DNA from: Syntrophaceae bacterium
Lineage (GTDB): Bacteria > Desulfobacterota > SM23-61
NCBI GenBank assembly: GCA_003154025.1
Contig: PMCE01000507.1
Location: forward strand, 4,985-12,414
DNA: 7,430 nt
Direction of reading: 5' to 3'
The position numbers and the translations under genes are program-made. Positions 5,239 to 7,430 of this stretch are shown here, in pieces (position 1 is the first letter of the stretch; the number at the start of each line of letters is the position of its first letter). The notes below the pieces were generated by a model that was not told where the DNA came from, searched no databases, and was given only the letters and a program-made list of their open reading frames with translations.

Positions 5239-5550
5239 CCATTTCCACCATCCCCTTCTGATATCGTGGAGGTACAAGAAGACTACCGGGAAGGAAAGAA
5301 TATTCAAGCCGACATGAAACATATGCCGAAGGCGATAGAACGTGCGCCTGAAAATATTCTCGCCCGTCATGCCCTGGCCGGTACATACGGTATGATGGGC
5401 CGAGAAGAGGAGGCCCGCGCTGAAGCTGCCGAAGTTCTCAGGATAAATCCTAAATTTTAACTGGATAGCTATGCGAAGCTACACCCACATAAAAATTAAT
5501 CGGAAACAGATAAGTATATTAATGCATTGCGCAATGCGGGACTGAGGTGA
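5239..5550 (+). pseudogene. Decayed C-terminus of a TPR protein (adenylate-cyclase-associated type)
   Basis: The frame containing AIERAPENILARHALAGTYG and GREEEARAEAAEVLRINPKF is a clear TPR unit. It matches the conserved end of bacterial TPR proteins that often carry adenylate/guanylate cyclase domains and finish with a KFSLE-YAKTLPYKNQ-type segment and an ALRKAGLK-like end. After KF the frame has TAA (5458-5460), then LDSYAKLHPHKN, a second TAA (5497-5499), then SETDKYINALRNAGLR and the natural stop TGA (5548-5550). The two stops sit where the family usually has Ser and Gln, consistent with TCA-to-TAA and CAA-to-TAA changes. Upstream, PFPPS (5239-5253) continues best in another frame as LLISWRYKKTTGKE (5255-5296), which looks like the preceding TPR helix pair; this implies at least two small indels. 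The N-terminal bulk of the protein is absent. It is a non-functional remnant. Confidence 0.78.
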
Positions 5551-5811
5551 CAGGCGTAAATATCACAGGGCGCCGGCAATGGAAAACGTCCCGAACGATG
5601 GTAGGAGGCCGGCACTTGGGAAGGGCAAGCGGATTTCCAGATTCGTTTAAGTTCAAAATGGCGGCAGAAAATAATGGGAATCCCAACATCTTGCACATGA
5701 CCCTCATCGAACAAAAGTTGCGATAGCGTGCCATGATCAAAACTCTCAGAAAAGGCCGCAGTAATGCATAAATGGTTTGAATAACGATAAATTTTTGACT
5801 TTTAAAATGCC
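5551..5811. other. Degraded stretch, possible gene remnant on the minus strand
   Basis: No complete gene is supportable. Two overlapping minus-strand frames (5519-5866 and 5496-5714) are open, have no ribosome binding site of their own, and give products I do not recognise. Because a good promoter and start lie immediately upstream on the minus strand (5895-5944), this may be the frameshifted body of a gene whose start survives. No homologue can be named. Confidence 0.35.
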
Positions 5812-5895
5812 TTAACAAGGGCAGCAAAGCCAAATTTCCTTTAAGGCTAAAATCATCAAACCACATAACGGCTTTTTGTCAGCTGCTTCGTTCAT
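5812..5895 (-). CDS. 27-residue ORF with strong translation signals, function unknown
   Basis: The minus-strand ATG at 5895-5893 is preceded by AAAAGGAGGG three bases upstream of the start; the core is close to the ATG but the pairing is strong. A TATAAT box lies 44 bases upstream. The product starts MNEAADKKPLCGLM and ends in a cysteine-rich CCPC before TAA at 5812-5814. Nothing in it matches a family I know. Either it is a genuine small protein, or it is the intact 5' end of a longer gene that shifts frame soon after the start: in another frame, translation from about 5866 stays open to 5519. The second reading suits the decayed surroundings. Confidence 0.3.
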   Translation of the reverse strand: MNEAADKKPLCGLMILALKEIWLCCPC

Positions 5896-5938
5896 ATTCC
5901 CTCCTTTTCATCATCCCAGACTACTTATGGTTAGATTG

Positions 5939-5967
5939 ATTATAGGGAAAAGGTGATGAAATGATAG
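5939..5967 (-). promoter_or_regulatory. Probable sigma-70 promoter for the 5895 start
   Basis: The minus strand has a perfect TATAAT -10 box (5944-5939). Seventeen bases upstream is CTATCA (5967-5962), a poor -35 match (three of six). The distance to the ribosome binding site and ATG is what a short leader would give. Supported mainly by the -10 box. Confidence 0.45.
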
Positions 5968-6088
5968 CGGGGCTAAATATTGTGTCACACGGATTTCAGG
6001 GGTCATCTCAAAACGTAATAACTGCACTACCAAGTCATTGATCGCTACCATATCTTGTGGTGACTTTCGATTCATTAGAAAGGGCCAT

Positions 6089-6667
6089 TCACCCTCTTTC
6101 TGCTTTTCCCGGCCGGTCGAGGGCGAGACGATAGGCCTTGACGGTGATACTCGGGTCCGGATGGAAATCCAGGTCGGGGAAACGAACGAACCCCATTCGC
6201 TCGTACATACGCATCGCCACCTGCATCATGTCGGTCGTATGCAGGTTCAGGCAGACAACCCCCAACCGGCGCGCACGGCGAATGCACTCCTTCATGAGCG
6301 CGGTGCCGATGCCCTGACCCCGGGCCTCGGGTGCGACGGCCAGAAGGCGCACCTCCGGGCATGCGAGAGGGCCCTCATCAGGGGTGGAGAAAGCGGTTCC
6401 CGGGGGGTACAGGAGAACCGACCCGAGAATGACTCCTTCGTTTTCCGCCACCATGTGTTGGGCCGGCGCTGGGTCCGTCAGCGTAGCCAGGATGTTCTCC
6501 CGGTAACCTTCCCATCGGGGAGGGGGCATAACGGCGGCGTATTGCTGAAAAGCAGCAAGGGTTACCCTGCGGGCGACTTCGCGATCTTCGTTGCGAGCAT
6601 CCCGTATCTTCAGCTTATTTTTCTTTGCCATATTTCGATGGGGCATGACGACGCGATTTGTTGCCAC
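6089..6667 (-). CDS. GNAT-family N-acetyltransferase
   Basis: A 192-residue cytosolic protein with a single GNAT fold, which transfers an acetyl group from acetyl-CoA to an amine. The leading strand and helix (KIRDARNEDREVARRVTLAAF, residues 20-40) are typical of the family. Motif A is EVRLLAVAPEARGQGIGTAL (105-124), in which R116-G117-Q118-G119-I120-G121 forms the pyrophosphate-binding loop (R/Q-x-x-G-x-G). Motif B is YERMGF (155-160), followed by a final strand. The acceptor substrate cannot be inferred; several families of this size act on small amines, peptides or antibiotics. The start is GTG at 6667 because GGAGGT lies at 6673-6678, five bases away; ATG codons at residues 8 and 13 have no such site. 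A long open frame on the opposite strand (6038-6697) is its antisense shadow. GC is higher than in the flanking decayed region. Confidence 0.9.
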   Translation of the reverse strand: MATNRVVMPHRNMAKKNKLKIRDARNEDREVARRVTLAAFQQYAAVMPPPRWEGYRENILATLTDPAPAQHMVAENEGVILGSVLLYPPGTAFSTPDEGPLACPEVRLLAVAPEARGQGIGTALMKECIRRARRLGVVCLNLHTTDMMQVAMRMYERMGFVRFPDLDFHPDPSITVKAYRLALDRPGKAERG

Positions 6668-6887
6668 GGCGCACCTCCGATCCTTTTTTCTCTATAACTC
6701 TAATTCTTCGCTGTGTCCACTAAATCCGGGGAGGCAAAACTTTAGGGGAAAAATATTCAGAATTTGAGGGAATAATGTGGCAAGCAGGAAAGCTCCCCAA
6801 AAACCCCTTTTCCACCCTTTGGGACAAAAAAGAGAAGGAGACCCGGTTAGACTCTCTGCCACCACCGCAGGATACGGCGCACCTTCC
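6668..6887. other. Divergent intergenic region between the GNAT and helicase genes
   Basis: No gene is supportable here. It contains the GNAT ribosome binding site, A/T-rich and G-run-rich sequence (6720-6830), and leads into the helicase promoter. TGTCCACTAAATCCGGGG at 6713-6730 has the feel of an insertion-sequence end, but no partner end or transposase is visible. Confidence 0.4.
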
Positions 6888-6916
6888 TTGACGGGCAGAC
6901 GACATGAATTTAGAAT
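6888..6916 (+). promoter_or_regulatory. Sigma-70 promoter of the helicase gene
   Basis: TTGACG (6888-6893), a spacer of exactly 17 bases, and TAGAAT (6911-6916) match the consensus at five of six positions each. Transcription would begin near 6923, about 35 bases before the ATG at 6958. A second TAGAAT lies 10 bases downstream (6921-6926). Confidence 0.72.
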
Positions 6917-6938
6917 AGTTTAGAATAGTTTAGGAATG
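6909..6938 (+). repeat. 10-bp tandem repeat overlapping the -10 box
   Basis: TTTAGAATAG occurs at 6909-6918 and 6919-6928, followed by a diverged third copy (TTTAGGAATG, 6929-6938). The period is close to one helical turn, and the repeat duplicates the -10 element. It could host an alternative start site or a repressor. Confidence 0.7.
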
Positions 6939-6951
6939 GAAAAAGGATTCG

Positions 6952-6965
6952 CGATCCATGGATCG
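6952..6965 (+). promoter_or_regulatory. 14-bp palindrome centred on the helicase start codon
   Basis: CGATCCATGGATCG is a perfect palindrome, with ATG at 6958-6960 in its middle. As RNA it can form a 5-bp stem (CGATC/GATCG) presenting CATG in the loop; as DNA it is a symmetric site. An effect on translation or a protein-binding role is possible but not shown. Confidence 0.4.
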
Positions 6966-7430
6966 AAGGCAGGATAGCTTAACCCATTTTCACCCCCTGA
7001 TCACCAGATGGTTTACGGACCATGTCGGCCGGCCCACTGATGTCCAGCAGGAGGCCTGGCCGAGGATCGCCGCGAGGGAACACCTCCTCATATCCGCGCC
7101 TACCGGAACCGGCAAGACCCTAGCCGCCTTCCTGTGGGCTCTCAACCGATTGATCACGGGCGCCTTGCCGACCGGGCATCTGGGCGTCCTTTACGTCTCC
7201 CCGCTGAAGGCCCTGAATTATGATATCCAGCGCAATCTGCTGAAGCCTTTGAGCGAGCTCCGGAAGATTTTCGAAGAATCGGGGGAAGGTTTCCCCGACA
7301 TCCGGGTGCTCACCCGGACCGGAGACACTCCCCAGAGCGAAAGACGGCAGATGCTGCGTCATCCGCCGGAGATTCTGATCACCACCCCCGAGAGCCTGAA
7401 CCTCCTTTTGAGTTCCCCTGTTGCCCGGTC
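6958..7430 (+). CDS. Lhr-like DEAD/DEAH-box helicase, N-terminal part (partial)
   Basis: The frame from ATG 6958 stays open to the window end, giving 157 complete codons of a superfamily 2 helicase. A Q-motif-like segment (FHPLITRWF, then P26-T27 and QQEAW at 30-34) precedes Walker A SAPTGTGKT (46-54, K53 binding ATP). Motif Ia follows as YVSPLKALNYD (79-89), then RTGDTPQSERR (120-130) and TTPESLNLLL (142-151), the set typical of Lhr (large helicase-related) proteins. Lhr enzymes are ATP-dependent 3'-5' translocases that unwind DNA or RNA-DNA hybrids and have been linked to DNA repair. The DExH box, RecA2, winged-helix and C-terminal domains lie beyond the window, so the Lhr subtype cannot be told. 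The start is supported by AAGGA at 6943-6947, ten bases upstream, and by a good promoter. It is divergent from the GNAT gene. Confidence 0.88.
   Translation, partial: MDRRQDSLTHFHPLITRWFTDHVGRPTDVQQEAWPRIAAREHLLISAPTGTGKTLAAFLWALNRLITGALPTGHLGVLYVSPLKALNYDIQRNLLKPLSELRKIFEESGEGFPDIRVLTRTGDTPQSERRQMLRHPPEILITTPESLNLLLSSPVAR

Noticed and set aside
5975..6020. Sequence resembling an insertion-sequence end near 5980-6020
   Set aside because: No inverted partner, no target duplication and no transposase could be found in the window.
6078..6100. Hairpin across the GNAT stop codon (GAAAGGG with CCCTCTTTC) as a terminator
   Set aside because: The stem needs a bulge, overlaps the stop codon and has no T-run after it.
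6038..6697. 219-residue plus-strand frame opposite the GNAT gene
   Set aside because: The minus strand carries clear GNAT motifs with a good ribosome binding site; the plus frame has none.

Overview
The window reads as bacterial chromosome, most likely from an anaerobic, Deltaproteobacteria/Desulfobacterota-like organism. This is an inference from protein style: an iron-dependent alcohol dehydrogenase tail followed by a LarA-type nickel racemase, a TPR C-terminus of the adenylate-cyclase-associated type, and Thr/Lys/Pro-rich small envelope proteins. There is no rRNA, tRNA or marker gene to settle taxonomy. I see no CRISPR array, intact transposase, integrase or phage gene.

Layout. (1) Positions 1-1738, plus strand, GC-rich: the 3' end of an iron-containing alcohol dehydrogenase, then a complete LarA-family protein with the full set of nickel-pincer and catalytic residues. 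(2) Positions 1739-2186: no convincing gene, but two mutually exclusive hairpins and a perfect 15-bp inverted repeat. (3) Positions 2187-3329, minus strand: a 12-helix MFS transporter. (4) Positions 3484-4693, minus strand: three small exported proteins in a row (coiled-coil lipoprotein, Thr-run lipoprotein, Thr-run periplasmic domain protein), closed by a strong intrinsic terminator. A bipartite sequence of about 27 bp occurs both upstream of the MFS gene and upstream of the second of these small genes. (5) Positions 4694-6088: a decayed, AT-richer stretch. It holds a fragment resembling ribosomal protein bS21 (minus), a TPR-protein tail with in-frame stops and a frameshift (plus), and a 27-codon minus-strand ORF that keeps a good ribosome binding site and a consensus -10 box. 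(6) Positions 6089-6667, minus strand: a GNAT acetyltransferase starting at GTG. (7) Positions 6888-7430, plus strand: a near-consensus sigma-70 promoter with a duplicated -10 box, then the first 157 codons of an Lhr-like DEAD/DEAH helicase running off the end.

How they fit together. The dehydrogenase and racemase are probably co-transcribed and would make sense in 2-hydroxy-acid metabolism; the substrate is unknown. The three small envelope genes look like one transcription unit. The helicase, the GNAT protein and the MFS transporter look like independent units. The least explained part is the poly-threonine envelope-protein cluster together with the repeated upstream motif. No complete, obviously new multi-gene system can be demonstrated from this window alone.
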